In this document: one piece after another, positions 35,701 through 48,949 of the stretch
How the letters are laid out: every line of letters begins with the position of its first letter
Numbering within the stretch: position 1 is the first letter of the stretch
Assembly (NCBI GenBank): GCA_902729315.2
Contig: LR746265.1
Span: 69,501-133,500, forward strand
Direction: 5' to 3'
From: Spirodela intermedia
Lineage: Eukaryota; Streptophyta; Magnoliopsida; Alismatales; Araceae
DNA length: 64,000 nt
Position numbers and translations under genes: made by a program
The notes under the pieces: model-generated
Told to the model about the DNA's origin: nothing
What the model saw: the letters and a program-made list of their open reading frames with translations, nothing else
The model's database searches: none

Positions 35701-36750
35701 ATCTTTCTCTCTCTCCTCTTGTGCTTCTCTCTGGAGCCGAGCACCATTCCCCTATCTTCTGTGTATGGAATATATATAGAGATATATATGTATCGAGAGA
35801 GAGAGAGAGAGGCGAGAGAGAGAGCTCTGCCCGTCCAGGCGCCTGCATGGTCAGGGTGGGACGGCGGGGAGTAGGTATTTGGGGAAGCGTTAAAATGGAG
35901 TTTTTAACCACTTATGTTTCTCGGGGGGGGGGATCTCCCCAGATGCGTGCTATGAGCCGCAGGGGCTCCTCCCCATTCAGAGGAAAAATAAACAAATACA
36001 TAAATAAATAAATGCGCTCACTTCTGATCCCCACCATTAAGAGGCTACTACCATCATACCCAGCGAGAGAAAGCAGAGCGGGAACGACTGCCACGCCGCC
36101 GTCTCTCTCTCTCTCTCTCTCCCCCTCTTATCGTGGAAAGCCCGTGGTTGATTACCTGGGTGCGTGTGATTAATCTATGCCAATGATTATTTTTGTTTAT
36201 TGCGTTAGGCCGCTGTGCATGGTGTCCCGGCGTGCTCGATCTTGGCCACGCCGAAGAGAAACACGCGGCTGAAACTTGCTGGCATCGAACGTAAGTCGAG
36301 GGACCACGGGGGATTCCTGGATGAATGCAAGCTGGAGATGTTACGACCTTCATCTTTGGACGGTTCCTTCTCCTTGAGAGAGGACCCCTAACCCACCACT
36401 CCTCTTCCTCTTCCTCTCACGAGTTACATTGCGGCTGCTAATGGGACTAATCAGCGAGCAAGGGTGGCCTCCTTCGTCGGAGATCAGCCGGCGGCGGGGC
36501 TCCGTTTCTCGTCTCGCGGAGACGCTCCTTGCGTGAGCTGTGCGCTGCCTCGTGGCATTAAGTCTGCGGCGGAGGGGGGAGGGATGGTTCCGCGAAGAGC
36601 AAGCACTTAACGGGAAACAGTGGCGGCCAACCTCCCCGGAGGGGCGGAGGCCGGCCCGGAAGAGGAAAGGGGGGGGCTCTGGTCGACAGTCGGGGGGGAA
36701 CTGAGATGCCATGATGGGCATTTATTTCGGAGTTGCAGATTGTACCCCAT

Positions 36751-36766
36751 GTGTGTGTGTGTGTGT

Positions 36767-36814
<48 letters not shown>
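36751..36814 (+). repeat. (GT)n followed by a 46-base G homopolymer
   Basis: GT repeat 36751-36766, then TTT-flanked uninterrupted G from 36769 to 36814. It lies about 195-240 bases upstream of the LOG start codon. Length is likely unreliable in assembly. Confidence 0.9.
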
Positions 36815-36816
<2 letters not shown>

Positions 36817-36900
36817 TTGGTGGGTGCGGTCTGTGTGTGCCTACACGAGTGCGCGCCCTCTGCGCGTGTGCGAGCCGGGGACGCCTCGAATGCCCGGCCA

Positions 36901-36910
36901 TTTTATATAC
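36901..36910 (+). promoter_or_regulatory. TATA box of LOG
   Basis: ttttatatac, about 100 bases upstream of the LOG start codon and about 87 bases after the G run; implies a leader of roughly 70-75 bases. Confidence 0.5.
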
Positions 36911-37009
36911 TCCGCTGTGGGAGCAAAGGTGGTCGTCGGGGTTGATATCTCTGGCTTCTTCTGACGTCCTCGCCGCCGTCCGTCGTCTTAAGGGAAGCTG
37001 GGAGGGGCG

Positions 37010-39993
37010 ATGGGGAGCGAGGGGGAGATGAGCCTCTCCAAATTCAAGAGGATCTGCGTCTTCTGCGGGAGCAGCCAGGGCAAGAAGAGGAGCTACCAGG
37101 ATGCCGCGGTGGAGCTCGGGAAGGAGCTGGTGAGAATGCCGGATGGGGCCCTCTGCTCCTCCGTCTCTTTCTGCGTTTCCCTCCTGTTCTCTCTCTCTTT
37201 CTCTCCCTCTCTCTCTCTCTCTGTCGCGCGCGCGAGTGGTTGTTCTATCGTTGGCGCCTGCACCGCGATGTTGCTCGGTTCTTGTGATGCGTTGCAACAC
37301 GAAGAGAAGACTGTTCATCAGTCTCGATCGGGAAAGATTCCGGCTCTAGCTTTTCACACCTTGCTTACTGATCTGGTTCTTGTTCCTGCCCTCTTCTGTT
37401 CGGGATTCCGAGTTCCTGTTGGACTCGCTGGTTCCATGGCCGGCCCTGCTTGTTTCCCTTCTCTGCCCCACCTAAATTCTTCTCCTCGGATTCCCGTGCA
37501 TTCAACTGTTCCGGTATCGTCTCCACTTTCTCCGCATCTCTCTCTCTCTCTCTCCCCCCTTCCCCCGCGTGGCCATCTCTGTTTCCCCCCTACATTTTCG
37601 CTTGCGGATGGCCGGATGGCCGCCTGCGCCGGCCCGAGCAAATGTGCCCATGAACTTGTAGCAAGATTCTTTGTACAAGCCCACTCATCTCGGACGTAGC
37701 AGAGGGTGCCCGAGCCGGCGGCTGCCGTTGGAACCTATCCATTTTACCATCTCCCCTATCCTCTCCCAACCCCGCTCCTCTTCCTTCACTTGTGCTTTTA
37801 GTGCCCTGAACAACCGGCGGCCCCATCGCCTTCCCTTGCGCGCTCAGTGTCCCCAGAAGAGGGAGCCACCAAGTAAAGCGTTCTCCCCGTTCCTGCCGCC
37901 AACTCTGCCGCTCTGTCCCTTCTAGTGTGCGCGTGCGGAGTGAGTTTTCTGTAGGAATGCACCCCGTCTCTTCCAACTGTGGGGCGTCTAAATCGACTGT
38001 TCATCCGATCGCCAACCCCCCTCTTTTTTTTTTTAACTGCGATTGCTTGATCCCGAAAACGCAGAGTTGGATGCGTAATTCGTCCTCGGGAGAGGGTGAC
38101 ATGTTCTTGGTCCTTTCTACATCGTAGCTGACCTTAAAACGGGTGCCTTCGATGTGGATCGCAGGTGGCGAGGAACATTGATTTGGTCTATGGTGGGGGG
38201 AGCGTGGGCCTGATGGGGCTGGTCTCCCAGGCAGTCTACGACGGTGGAAGGCATGTCATCGGGTAAGCCTCCAATTTCATAGCATGTCGTCGTCTCCTTC
38301 CTTCCTCTTCGTCTACCTGCTCACTCCTTGCATGTCTATGTCTGATTCTCAGGGTTATTCCTAAGACGCTCATGCCTCGAGAGGTACGAACCACACCTGC
38401 TGTTCTTCTCCTTGAAAAAACATAGCTCTTAAAATATTCTTTCGAGAATGACAATCGAAGTACTTCCCGCTGGCGCGTTCTTCGTTATTTCTCCTTCGCC
38501 TACTCCTACCAGAAATCCCGGAGAGGGGTACAAATGGCTGCTTGTCGGAAGGGAGGAGGGATTTACTTCCCGGAGCAGCCCTTCCTCTCTATCTTCCTTT
38601 ATTGCCCTGTGCTGTTCGTTAGCCCCCTTATGGAAGAGCACCTCGTAGACTCCCTGTTCTCTCTCTCTCTCTCTCTCTTTCTCTATCTCGTACGCCACCC
38701 CTCGGTCCTCGGCGGCCAGAAAGTGGTGACTTGAAGGTGCACTGATAAGCGGCTGGTGTTGTTGCTGTGTGAACTGGTGGGTTTTTCAAATGCAGATTAC
38801 TGGGGAAACTGTCGGAGAGGTGAAGGCGGTCGCTGATATGCACCAGAGGAAGGCAGAGATGGCCCGGCAGTCCGACGCCTTCATTGCACTGCCCGGTGAG
38901 TTCCTCCAACATCTGCACCTCTCAACATCTACACAGACTGAGCCGGCAGTCATCTCGTTAGTCCCAATGGAGGGCCTCGTCCGCCGGTAGCAACAGTCCC
39001 TGGAGGTAAAGAGGGCGGGTCGACTTGGCTTCGGAGGCTTTTCCCGTATTTCGTGGAATACAAGGCCGCGGTCTACGGCACGTCTGCGGTGGTCATGCTG
39101 CACGACAAATTTAGCCGGTAGGAAAGGAGAGGGCGAAACCGAAAGGGATTCACGGACGTCGACCCGACGACTCTGCCCCCTCGTCCGGACAGACCCAGTC
39201 CGGAAAAGTAGAAGATTCTCCGAGATTCGTCCTCCACCCCCTCCTCGTCTGAACGTGGAGGACGACCGGGCAGCAGCCCCTCCTCTGCTCCTCTTTTCTG
39301 ATAGTCCGCCGCGCCCTACTTACCCTTTAAAGCGCAAAAGACGACTGCTCTTCCCGTCCGAGAACGTTTACTCTGCTGCAAACCCGAACTCCTCCCGACG
39401 AACAGTGGGGCGGAATCAACCGACGCGGATGGCGTCCGCGGGTGTGGTTCCGTTGTCACTCACGAGCTGCGATACCACCTCGTTTCAGGAGGCTACGGGA
39501 CGCTTGAAGAGCTGCTGGAGGTGATCACCTGGGCTCAGCTCGGCATTCACGACAAGCCGGTACGCAAGCAGCCCCTTCTCTTCCGGCGTGTCGGAAGCCA
39601 GAAGCCCTTTGCGCAGACGCTGTTGTTGGCATTTGTATCTGTGGTCTTACCGGGGTTGTCTTCACCGAGGCCTCCAGGTGGGGCTGCTGAACGTGGACGG
39701 CTACTACAACTCCCTGCTGACCTTCATCGACCAGGCCGTGGAGGAGGGTTTCATCAGCCCGAGCGCCCGCCACATCATCGTGTCGGCCCCGACGGCCAAG
39801 GAGCTGGTCAAGAAACTCGAGGTACGCGATTGCTTACCCCCGCTCGTCGGAGCCTTATCTGGCGGGGGAATGAATGACGCTGTCTTGCCGTCCGCAGGAG
39901 TACTTCCCTCGCCATGAGAGAGTCGCGCCGAAGCTCAACTGGGAGATGGAGCAGCTTGGCTATCCCGCTTCCAAACTAGAGATCTCCAGGTGA
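37010..39993 (+). CDS. LOG: cytokinin riboside 5'-monophosphate phosphoribohydrolase LOG
   Basis: LONELY GUY enzyme: cleaves cytokinin nucleotides to the active free base in one step, cytosolic. Exons 37010-37129, 38165-38262, 38353-38383, 38796-38895, 39489-39559, 39678-39821, 39898-39993 give 660 nt, 219 residues, the normal length. Motifs: [15 protein letters not shown] at the N-terminus; [15 protein letters not shown] (Rossmann-type phosphate loop); [19 protein letters not shown]; the family signature PGGYGTLEE at residues 116-124, assembled across the exon 4/5 junction; and [18 protein letters not shown]. The Met at 37010 was chosen as start; an alternative in-frame Met is six codons on. 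Intron 1 is about 1 kb with a CT microsatellite; intron 4 is GC-rich. Which LOG paralogue this is cannot be told. Confidence 0.95.
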
Positions 39994-41084
39994 AGGGAGC
40001 TGTCTGCTGGCCGGAGGAGCCCCCTCTCGTCTACCCGGGCGAAGAAAGTGCCGGCGAAATGGGCGCAGAGCGACGGCGGCGGCAGCAGCAGCAGCGCCAT
40101 TTTCCGAGGTCGCGAGGGACACGCCATTAGTAAAATAAGAAGCGACCCACAGTTCAAGGTTCTCTTCCTCTGTATAGAAAACGACCACAGAAAACCTCCG
40201 CTGTACATCACTCCTCCCCTCCCCTCTCTCAGCCACGATTATATCGCGGGGCCAAACTTTTGGAAGACCAACGGGTCTTGCGGGCGCTGACCCCGCGGTG
40301 CATAGTTAAGCTGCGTAGCTCGTACTTATTGTGTATGATGAATCCCTCTGCTTCTTCGCGGGTGATTAGAAAGATGGACGTAGCAGATATCCTAAGAAAT
40401 TGCATCAGCGAGGGGAGGGTGGGTGGGTCGTGGAGTGATCCGCAAACAAAATACTTGTGGGGAAAGAACGCGTTAAGTCGTCGATAGTCCATCGTGTTGG
40501 GCAGCTGTTCGGGGCAATCTTTACGGCGCTTGTTAGCAAGTCCTCGCGTTGACCTGCATTTCGGATTGCACACGAGTTATCTATCACCCTTCATTCAGAG
40601 ACGCCACTCTACCGGGGGAGTTGAACGATCTGATCTGGCTCCACCATAGTCGATAAATTTCATGTAATGAATAATTATTTAAAACGATTAGTACGAACTT
40701 TCCATAGGAGACCGCAGTGTTATATTTGACCTTCAAACCTGGGCATACAGATTGCTTGTTCTGTACGGTGAAAATCACGTAAAGATCCTTCGCATGTTTG
40801 ATATTGTGGGCTTCCCCCCTTGCCAATTATTTATGTTCTGCTCAATCCAGAAAGACATAGAGAAAGTAGGTTTTCCCCGGTGCCCCTAGAACCATCTCGG
40901 GCTGTTTATTCGTCGGCGTATCCTCTCTCGAATCTTCCACGCGTCCTTCTCTTCCCGTGGCAGAATCCCTCCTCTAAGAGAGTCTCGCTTTCTGAGAAGA
41001 TTGATTGATCCCCAGCAGAACCCGTTTCTCTCTCTCTCTCTCTCTCGTAGGCCTCACTGCGTTCTGTGCGCCTGAAAAGGAACC
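39994..41084. other. spacer between LOG and PAM16
   Basis: LOG 3' UTR and PAM16 promoter/leader. A CT microsatellite (41028-41046) followed by gtag at 41047-41050 stands 35 bases before the PAM16 ATG and could itself be a pyrimidine tract plus acceptor of an upstream leader intron. No gene seen. Confidence 0.5.
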
Positions 41085-44000
41085 ATGGTACGTTTCTTCT
41101 TTGCTCCCTCCCCCGTGTGCACGCCTACGCCTAGGCGGCATGCGCGTCGTATTGTTCTTCTGGGTTGGCTGTCAATTTCGGGAATGCAGTGTTTAGATGG
41201 TGCCACTATTGAATTGCGTCGATCGAGTTCCGTTGTTTCTTCCGATTCATTGTGAATCGTTAGGACGAGGATCGTTGAAAAGAGGTGATGGGATTTCCGA
41301 TTGGCTGACTATTGTGCCCAATCCCTACCGGCAATCTTTCCTTGGATCGGACTCAAACCTATGTCGTGTTTACACTCTCAGGATATGTTTTGGCGGGATC
41401 ATTTTTCAAAAAAGCCCAGATGTGTTTTCTCTTGTTGCAGTGTTTTATCGGCAGCTCGGAAGGTTTAGTGGGGTATTCAGGGTAAGAGATTCGGATTTTC
41501 ATTGCCAAAGGGTTTCCCGGGGGGGGGGAGGGGGAGGGTGGGAAAAAATGTAATTAGATGTAACTTTGCATGATTTTTTTCTTATCCTACATGAGAGAAG
41601 AAAGTTGTATTCACTGATGTAGAAGTGTAAAAAAAAACAAAATCATTAGGATGATAAAATAACATGGTTCCGTTCTTGATATTATTTTAACTCTTAGTAG
41701 TTACATGAGACTCTGGTGCCACCAAATTGATTGCTCAGCGCGACCAATTTTAGTTGGTTTTTCCGGCGTCAGAATTATGTCACAAGGACTTTTTTTGATT
41801 AAAATTTGAATGTTTCTTCTTAGAGTAGCAAGATTTTTGTGTTCAAATTGGCAAAAGTTAGAACATCCATTGATCACTAGGTTAAGGGCTCATATTATGC
41901 TCTAGTAATTTTCAGTATCAAGAGAGGCCAGCCCTTCATGTTCTGATTTGAACACCTCTAGTTAGGAGTATGATCTGACGTTACCTTCACATGGGGTTTG
42001 CTTTGTATGCTCCGTTAATTTGATTCTCTTGATCATATCCCCTGTCATTTCAAAAACAGAGAGAAATTGGTCTGAAGGTAATGAGTAATTGCTTTTCTTC
42101 GATTGAGCTTTATGGCCTGACGGTAATTTTCCTTATGGTGCTTCGTCGTCAGAGAACGACCAACATGGAGCCAAATTGGTGTGCTTGTTTTATATATTGA
42201 CTGCCATATATTTTCTACATTCATATCTGCTACTTGGTTATTTTTCTTCTTTCACGTTAAGGGAATTCCATGCCCCTCTTAACCGTGTTTTTGTCACACC
42301 CTCTGTTTTGTGCAGGCAGCAAAGATACTTGCGAATTTGATTGTAATGGGCTCCTCAATCCTGGGAAGAGCTGTTATTCAAGCTTACAAAAAAGCACTCG
42401 ACAGTAATTCTCTGTCTTTTTCACTCTCTTTTCCTTCAGCAACTGATATAATGATCAATCTCGGGGAGAAAACAGGTGATATGATGATCATCCCAGCAGA
42501 AAGAAAAGCAAAACTTCTGTGTGATGAACAGGAGAAATAGTCATATGCAACCATTAAATCGATTTGTGTATATCCCAAAAATCATCCATGGAGATATTCA
42601 CAAGGAGACGACATTCCTAAGAAAATAAATAAATTAAAAAAAGGAGAGGACATGCAGAAAGCACCAGTTGGTGTTTGCAGAAAGAAAATTACATGTAACC
42701 TAAACAACTGAGAAATGCCCCATCTATCTGTACACCCATCTTATCCAGTTCTCTTTTACAATTCATTTAGGTGCAAACTTGATAATTTAAGATCAGTTTA
42801 GGTTCCATTGATGGTGCTGCATTCTGTGGAGTTCCCCCGGAACAAGCCTTGAGGGGGAAGTTGCCATTACCCTTCCTTCGAATTGTTGTTTGAAGCACTA
42901 TTAATTCTTTAGTTGGTCCATTTAGGTCAGAGCACCTTTGGCCGTGGGGCTTGAGACCGGGGTCCCATGGGTCATGTGTAAGCAAACGGATGTACCTGAC
43001 CCAGTGGTGAGTTACCTCGCTAATTTTCCACGGGTGGGCGACACGTGGCCTTCACGGGCAAGAAGATGTCGACATGATGATGATGATCATGTATTGAACG
43101 ATTGCTAAAAAGTTTCTTCATTTCTCAACATATTATTTCTTTGAAGCCTTTCTTGGTATTAACATTCTTATGTGAGTTCATTATGTGTCTTCATGTACTG
43201 AGGCTAGAAAAAGTAGTCAATACATTGTCATGCTTTGGATTGGGGTTTGTGAAAAAAAGTTGTATCATGGAGATCAAATTTTTTTTTGGCAAAACTCAGA
43301 AATTATCTGTTTAGGGATTTGTCTGGAAACAGATCAGTTGGATATAACCGTGCATTACAAGTTAAAATAAGGGATTGATTTTTGTAAGGTGGATAGCAAT
43401 AACAATAACTTTCTTGGAAAAGAGAACGTAAATTTATGGCTGAAGATCCGGTGGACTTCTCTCCATAAACTGTGCCTGCATGATGCATTGGCACCATCCT
43501 TGTAGTCAATTGTAGTCCATTGTTAGATGGAATGATGATGCCCTTTGCCAGCCGTTTCCATATTATTGACTTCAAGGAAAGAAAGCCTGAAACCAGTTCA
43601 GGCCTACTAAAAAATACGAAAGATTTGACTGGAATTTACAGATCGACTCCTATGAGAATTTGCTCCACTGGAATCAACCTACATTTGGTTCAAGACAGGT
43701 TGGAATAAGGTTGTACTAAAACCTGTAGAATTAGACTAGTCACTAAATCATTGGTAATGTAATTGGATTGTTGCAGAGAACAAGCAACACCTGTGAGCAT
43801 TAGGAAGGTGAAAACTAATAGGGATTCCAGGCTGACGATTTTCGAAGGAGAATGAGGAGAAACACGGCCATTTAAGTTTTAATGTGATAGCTAGAATGCT
43901 ACTCTAATGAATTGTGGTATAAGCTATCAAGTTGCATTAGTTACATCAAAGTCCCTTGTTAGGGGAGATCTGGTTTGTTCTGTAGTTGAGCATTTTGACC

Positions 44001-45468
44001 GTGTAGAAGTTTCTTCTGATACCTTCCAAAGTAAGTGATAATCTGGATTGTAGCATAAGGTGTCAGACTGAGACATAAACAGGAGGGGATGGATTAGCGT
44101 TTCTGCAGTTTATAGGCGTTTTGGCCATCATCTGTTCGTGGGAAGATTATGGAGGAAACTATGTTTTTTTAGTGAAAGAAATATGACATTGCTGGTTCTT
44201 TAGCTTCTTCTTTGCTGGAAGACTGAAAATTTTATTAGTTCTGGGAGAAGAATGTACGGCTAGAAGATTCTTCTTTTAATCCACGAGGAGCTTATTTTAG
44301 TGCTTTAATAATTTACTTGAGTTTTAGGTTTGATAATAAGGGGAATGTGCTTTTGCTGAGTCTGATGGCAATTCCATGTTTCCTATTGGCAAGGTTACGG
44401 TCATTTCAGCTTGAAATTTTCGATGGTCGGAGTCTGATTCTTGGGCTAATCCTCATAATTTGCCTAGCCAGCGTGATGGGAATCTTCATGAGAATTTTAG
44501 GTACTGGTTAAGAATCGTGACCCTTGGAGTCTGCTTCCAGATTCGCCTGTGTTTATCCCGCACTGAATGATTTTCTGAAAAGAAAACGAAAAAAAAAAGG
44601 CTCAGCCACCCGTTATTTTCAGGGAAGGTTGTCATTTTGCGTTCGTGTCATCTACAAATCCTCCTCAGAACTCAAACCTTCGGGGGTCTTTGGACATGCC
44701 GTCTTAGCTTCATTGTGTGACGATCAGCTTTCAACTTTTAGATGCAGCGCCAAGGCTTGGAGCTTGGTCTGTTGGCCGTCTGTCGTACATAGCGTAAAAG
44801 TGCCCTTTCCAGATATCCATAGCCCCTGACGGTGTAAACTTGTTGATGGCTGCGGTGGGTTGATATTTTTTTCTCCCCGGATCGTCCTGTCATGTTCCAG
44901 CAACACCTCAGTCATTCCGGGAGCATTTTTTGTCATGTTATACTGGGTAACATGAGAACCAGCACACACCTGCGATGTTTTTGATTCTTTGGGCATGGCG
45001 AGGACTTCGCGTCCCTTCTTGCTGTAAAGTCTGTTCGTGGCTTTTGCATGCGGAGGCTCACCGGGGCTCCCTAACCTATTGTTCCTGCAGATGCGAATAA
45101 AAGTGGCGTTGCCCAAGAGGCGGTGCAGAACATCCGCAGAGCCAGCAAAGCTATGACGGAGGCAGAAGCCAGGCAGATCTTGGGCATCACCGAGCAGACT
45201 CCCTGGGAAGACGTTCTCAAGGTCCGGCTCGCTGACCCTCCTCTATGTTCCTGCGCTTCCATACCCTGATAATCGGTGAGGTTCTCTGAGGAAGTTCGTG
45301 GGCGGCGGCATGCATGGCTCTGACTTCCGGTCTTTGCAGAGGTACGATAACTTGTTCGAGAGGAACGCGAAGAATGGGAGTTTCTACCTACAGTCGAAGG
45401 TCCACAGGGCCAAGGAGTGCCTGGAGGCCGTGTACCAGCTCCCCCAAGACGAGAGTCCACAGAGTTGA
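41085..45468 (+). CDS. PAM16: mitochondrial import motor subunit PAM16/TIM16
   Basis: J-like partner of PAM18 in the presequence-translocase-associated motor on the matrix side of the inner membrane; in Arabidopsis the homologue (MUSE5/TXR1) restrains immune signalling. Coding exons 41085-41087 (the ATG alone), 42316-42403, 45091-45221 and 45340-45468 total 351 nt, 116 residues. Sequence: [19 protein letters not shown] (membrane-associated N-terminus), [15 protein letters not shown], then the degenerate J domain with [19 protein letters not shown] and [21 protein letters not shown], lacking the HPD of true J proteins, as expected for PAM16. The start was fixed by homology: family members begin MAAK, exon 2 opens with GCAGCAAAG right after a tgcag acceptor, and aaccATG|gtacgt is a strong donor. 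Introns of 1.2 and 2.7 kb. Confidence 0.9.
41519..41537 (+). repeat. G-rich run in PAM16 intron 1
   Basis: A run of G interrupted by single A bases (ggggggggggaggggg pattern). Simple sequence, possible quadruplex former; no gene content. Confidence 0.7.
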
Positions 45469-48400
45469 AGCAGCCAACCAGGGGCCATCTCCGGACTATC
45501 TGCCGCTGTAAATCCTACACTGTAGCTCCTGCCCAGTGGGTTCATTCATCCTCATCCTTGAAGCAGTGAGTTAATGCATAAAACCTATGTTTCTGGTGCA
45601 GAACCAGAAGGCGTGTCTTCCGATTGATCCTAAAGGTTTTGCTTGAACGAGCCGCGTAGGGCGCGTCTATCACGGCGTGCGCTGAAGAGCAGCGGCCCGT
45701 GTGACGACCTCCGCTTCTCTCTATCCTTTCAACGGGTAAGACAACCTTTGGAGCTCCTCAGGTTGAGTTAATGGTCGCTCTTAGCAGGCAGGTCCAGTAT
45801 GACCGAGGTTGGGTCTTCGAGCGCCAGGCCTGTTGACCCGCCCGGCACTGACCTAAAGAGAATTACCTCCGCCGTTTGGGACTCGGTGGGACCAGCCAGG
45901 TCATATCCGGTAAGAAACCTCGGGCGGCGGTGGGCCGAGTCCACGAGAATGTTTCCGCCTATTCGACTCCTTGGAGTAGTTTTCTCCCAGGAGATGCCGA
46001 GGTCAACGGGTTTCGTGGGCAGCTCGACACCAGAAAGTGGTGGTGATGACGAGGCCGCGGTTCTCACGGTCCGCCTTCCACAGCAAAAGCATAGTTTTTG
46101 TCAGCGTTGGAATCCGTCTCGTGGGTCTGTCTGATTCGAGATCGAAATTCAAAGAAATGGGTTGACTTCTGGCATTCGGGTCACCGACGAGACTCCGCTC
46201 GGAACGCCAGCCTGGTCCAGCGGCCGCCAGATGTAAAACTCTAGAAGAGGGAGAGCTTCCGAGGCGCGCTGTCTGTCTCGGAGCGGGTCGGCCCATCGGC
46301 ACAAGTGGGTGGGGGGGATCGCCAGGGGGCGAATGGAGAAGTCAAAAGTCAGCCCATTTATTTGGATCCCTAAATCAACGACCCACCCATATAACAAAAA
46401 TACACTCGAGAATAGCCCGCTTTTGACGTCGTCGGTCAAAGCGCGGAGATGGGTGGTGGCGAGGCACCGAAAGCATGGGTTTCCACGTCGGATGGTTCCG
46501 GCCCCGGACGAGCGTCCGCACCAGCGTAAGCATTACGTCGAACGGTTGGTGGGTCCATTTTCCTGTTGATTTATTCCTCTCTCTCTCTCTCTCTCATGGG
46601 GGGCGGGGGGAACGGTGGACTCTTGGGTCCAACCTGGCGTGCGGGAGAAGCCCGTGGCCCGGGAGCCCGCCACGGTGAGGTACGGTGGCGCTTCACAGTC
46701 TGTCCTCCCTCGCCTTGTTTCTTCCCCTTCTCCGACGGAACAGTAGGACGGAGGGAGCGGTTCTCAGACCATTGCAAGGCGCCGTCTTTCTCCGGGATTC
46801 GAAGGCGGATCGCCGTCAATCGCTGCGTTGACGAGCGACGACGACGGGAGGAGGTCGGGGATTCCGTATTTACGAGAAATGCCACTCTGTGCCGCTAGTT
46901 GTCCTCCTCCGGACATGAAAATCTAAAAATAAACCATGCTCTCTAAATTTTCTCACCGTCTCTGTCTCTCCGTTGGCGACGTCCGGTCATTTTTCTCTCT
47001 CACGGTATCTCTAGAAAATAAATCTGCGAAAAAACTTGACGGGGAAGGAGAAGGGGGAGGAGAGAGGCCTGGCTGCAAGGAAAGGAAGACGACCGTCTAC
47101 CCGTTCTATTTTCTTCTCCTTCTCTCTCTTCCCTCCACCCGGGCATCCTCTGCAGGAACTACACGTACCCGCGAGATCTCCTCCTCTCCCTTCCTCTCCT
47201 TCACCCCCCTTCTCTCTCTCTCTCTACCCCCCCGCGTCCAATCCCTTCTCGCTCCGCGGGTTGCGGTGGAGGGGAAATCTGTGCAACCCGCTTCTCCGTG
47301 CTCCACAGGTATCGCCTCGATCCAGCATCTCTCTGTTCCTCCGAGGATGCCGTGTCCTGTTTGTTATTGGTTCCTCTTCCGCCGGGGAGTACTGTCGGTG
47401 GCGGATCCAGCTCGTAGCTGGTCCGCTCATCTAAGGATCTCTGCCCTGAGTCTGGCCTTCTGGGCACCCGTGTATGAAGAGATCTTGTTGTCAAGCTGGG
47501 TCTTCCTTTTGTCATTCCTGTCGATCGGTGGTGCTTTCTTCGTATCAGAATTACCTCGAGACCATCCTGTTCTTGTTTTTCTTGATCTAGTTCGACGGAA
47601 TTTAGGTCTCAAAGGCTAATTCTAACTCCGATACCGAATTGAATGCCTTTCTGGGCCGCAAAGTGCGGAGCAGCTAGTCAAACCGCGGCTTCAGTGACCC
47701 ATCTGGGGGTGGGGGTGGGGGTTCTGGTAACGAATGATGTCGTTTCTGGTTAATCTATTCGCCGGAAGTTTCATCGTCTGCTCCTTTTGAAATCTATGAG
47801 CGAGCTTCCTTCAAAAGTTTCTGCTTAAGATCATGTTTTTCTATGATCTTTTGATAAATATGGTTGTCACAGTCTCGGAAAGGATCGCATTTTCTTGCTT
47901 CTGGCAGCTTAAACTTCATCGCGGATTTCCTTTCGTTCTTTTTGGAAGGCCGTTCCATTTGTTTTAATGTATGTTTTGAGGAGGTTATGCTTTATAACGA
48001 TGGTTTTCCTTTTCTTCTTATTTGGCCCAGTGACAAGTAGCATCCCGTTGTCATTTTAAGTTGTTTCTGTTCCGAGTCAGGCCTGCAACAGATGGATGAA
48101 TTTAGTGTTCTAATTGACGGGAAAAAAATGGCTGTACACTTTTAGATGTGAGATGTGGTTGGCATCGGGCAAGCATTAAATATGGCTCTTTTTACCTTAG
48201 GGGAAATGTACACTGCCCCTCTCTTTCTATAGTTCTGCTGTCGTAATCTCCATTATTCTTAAAATGGGATGAATCTCACATCTGATGTATATCCTCTGGC
48301 GCTTCAGATAGGAATGCCTGCATTTTTGTGGTCTTAGAGATGCTCTCACAATTGTCTAGTCTAGGACTCCAGAATTGTATGAAAAAGAAAAAACGATTGT

Positions 48401-48949
48401 TATTAGAAGAGAATCATTAACTTCATCGGTAATAATATATAAATTATTATAGTGAGAGAGCCTGATGAAGGTAGAACCAGAAAGAAGCGGGAGAACAACG
48501 CATGCCCGTCCATATGAAAGGCGGAACCAAAAAGAATCTACATGCTGGAAGAAAACTAACGGTTGCAATTTCTCTTAAGGATGTTTTTTGTTTCTGAGAT
48601 GATGGTTAAGAGTATTCGTGATGGAAAGATAAAATGAAAACAAAAAAAGCAGAAGTGTTCAAATGGCATGGAGAAAAAAGAACAGATATTCGCCTATGAC
48701 CGTTTTAAAGGATCATTCGCTAAGAAGAAAAGTGCATATTTCGTTTACTCTCTCATAATTGTGATTGATGAATAAACGGTTCATATTTGTGTTTGGAAAA
48801 AACTTGAGAAGTTGATGAACTGCTTACAGAACGGTTCATATTTGGTTAATGTCTGTGATTGTACAGGGTATTCCCTAAAATATCTGTAGACTGTTTGGTG
48901 AGGTTCTCATTGACATATTAGAGGCCACTGCATCTGATCGACGTGCGCA
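45469..48949. other. PAM16 3' flank, epsin promoter and probable leader intron
   Basis: About 3.5 kb. A CT run lies at 46577-46595 and another near 47211-47226. A plausible epsin leader exon ends at a cag|gtatcg donor near 47309, and a gtacag acceptor ends near 48866, 84 bases before the epsin ATG; the AT-rich, T-rich stretch between them (47640-48860) looks intron-like. This leader model is inference. Open frames 46936-47619 and others show no family match. Confidence 0.45.

Larger units (their letters stand above)
29659..37009. other. 7.35 kb spacer without a supportable gene
   Basis: Contains the lipase promoter (left) and LOG promoter (right). Between them are GC-rich segments (30300-30800, 32100-32760, 33000-34900) with many random open frames, GA/CT microsatellites (29784-29802, 33305-33327, 35798-35816, about 36101-36122), a (CTGCAG)-type run near 32210-32235, a TA-rich patch at 35770-35790 and the G run near 36769. 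Candidate frames were checked on both strands; none has a recognised domain, and coding signal is not separable from GC bias by eye. A decayed transposon cannot be excluded. Confidence 0.5.

Noticed and set aside
42404-45090. Possible nested gene in PAM16 intron 2 (frames at 42767-42985 -, 43303-43575 -, 44524-44829 +)
   Set aside because: All are under 105 codons, lack motifs, and the intron is AT-rich noncoding in character.
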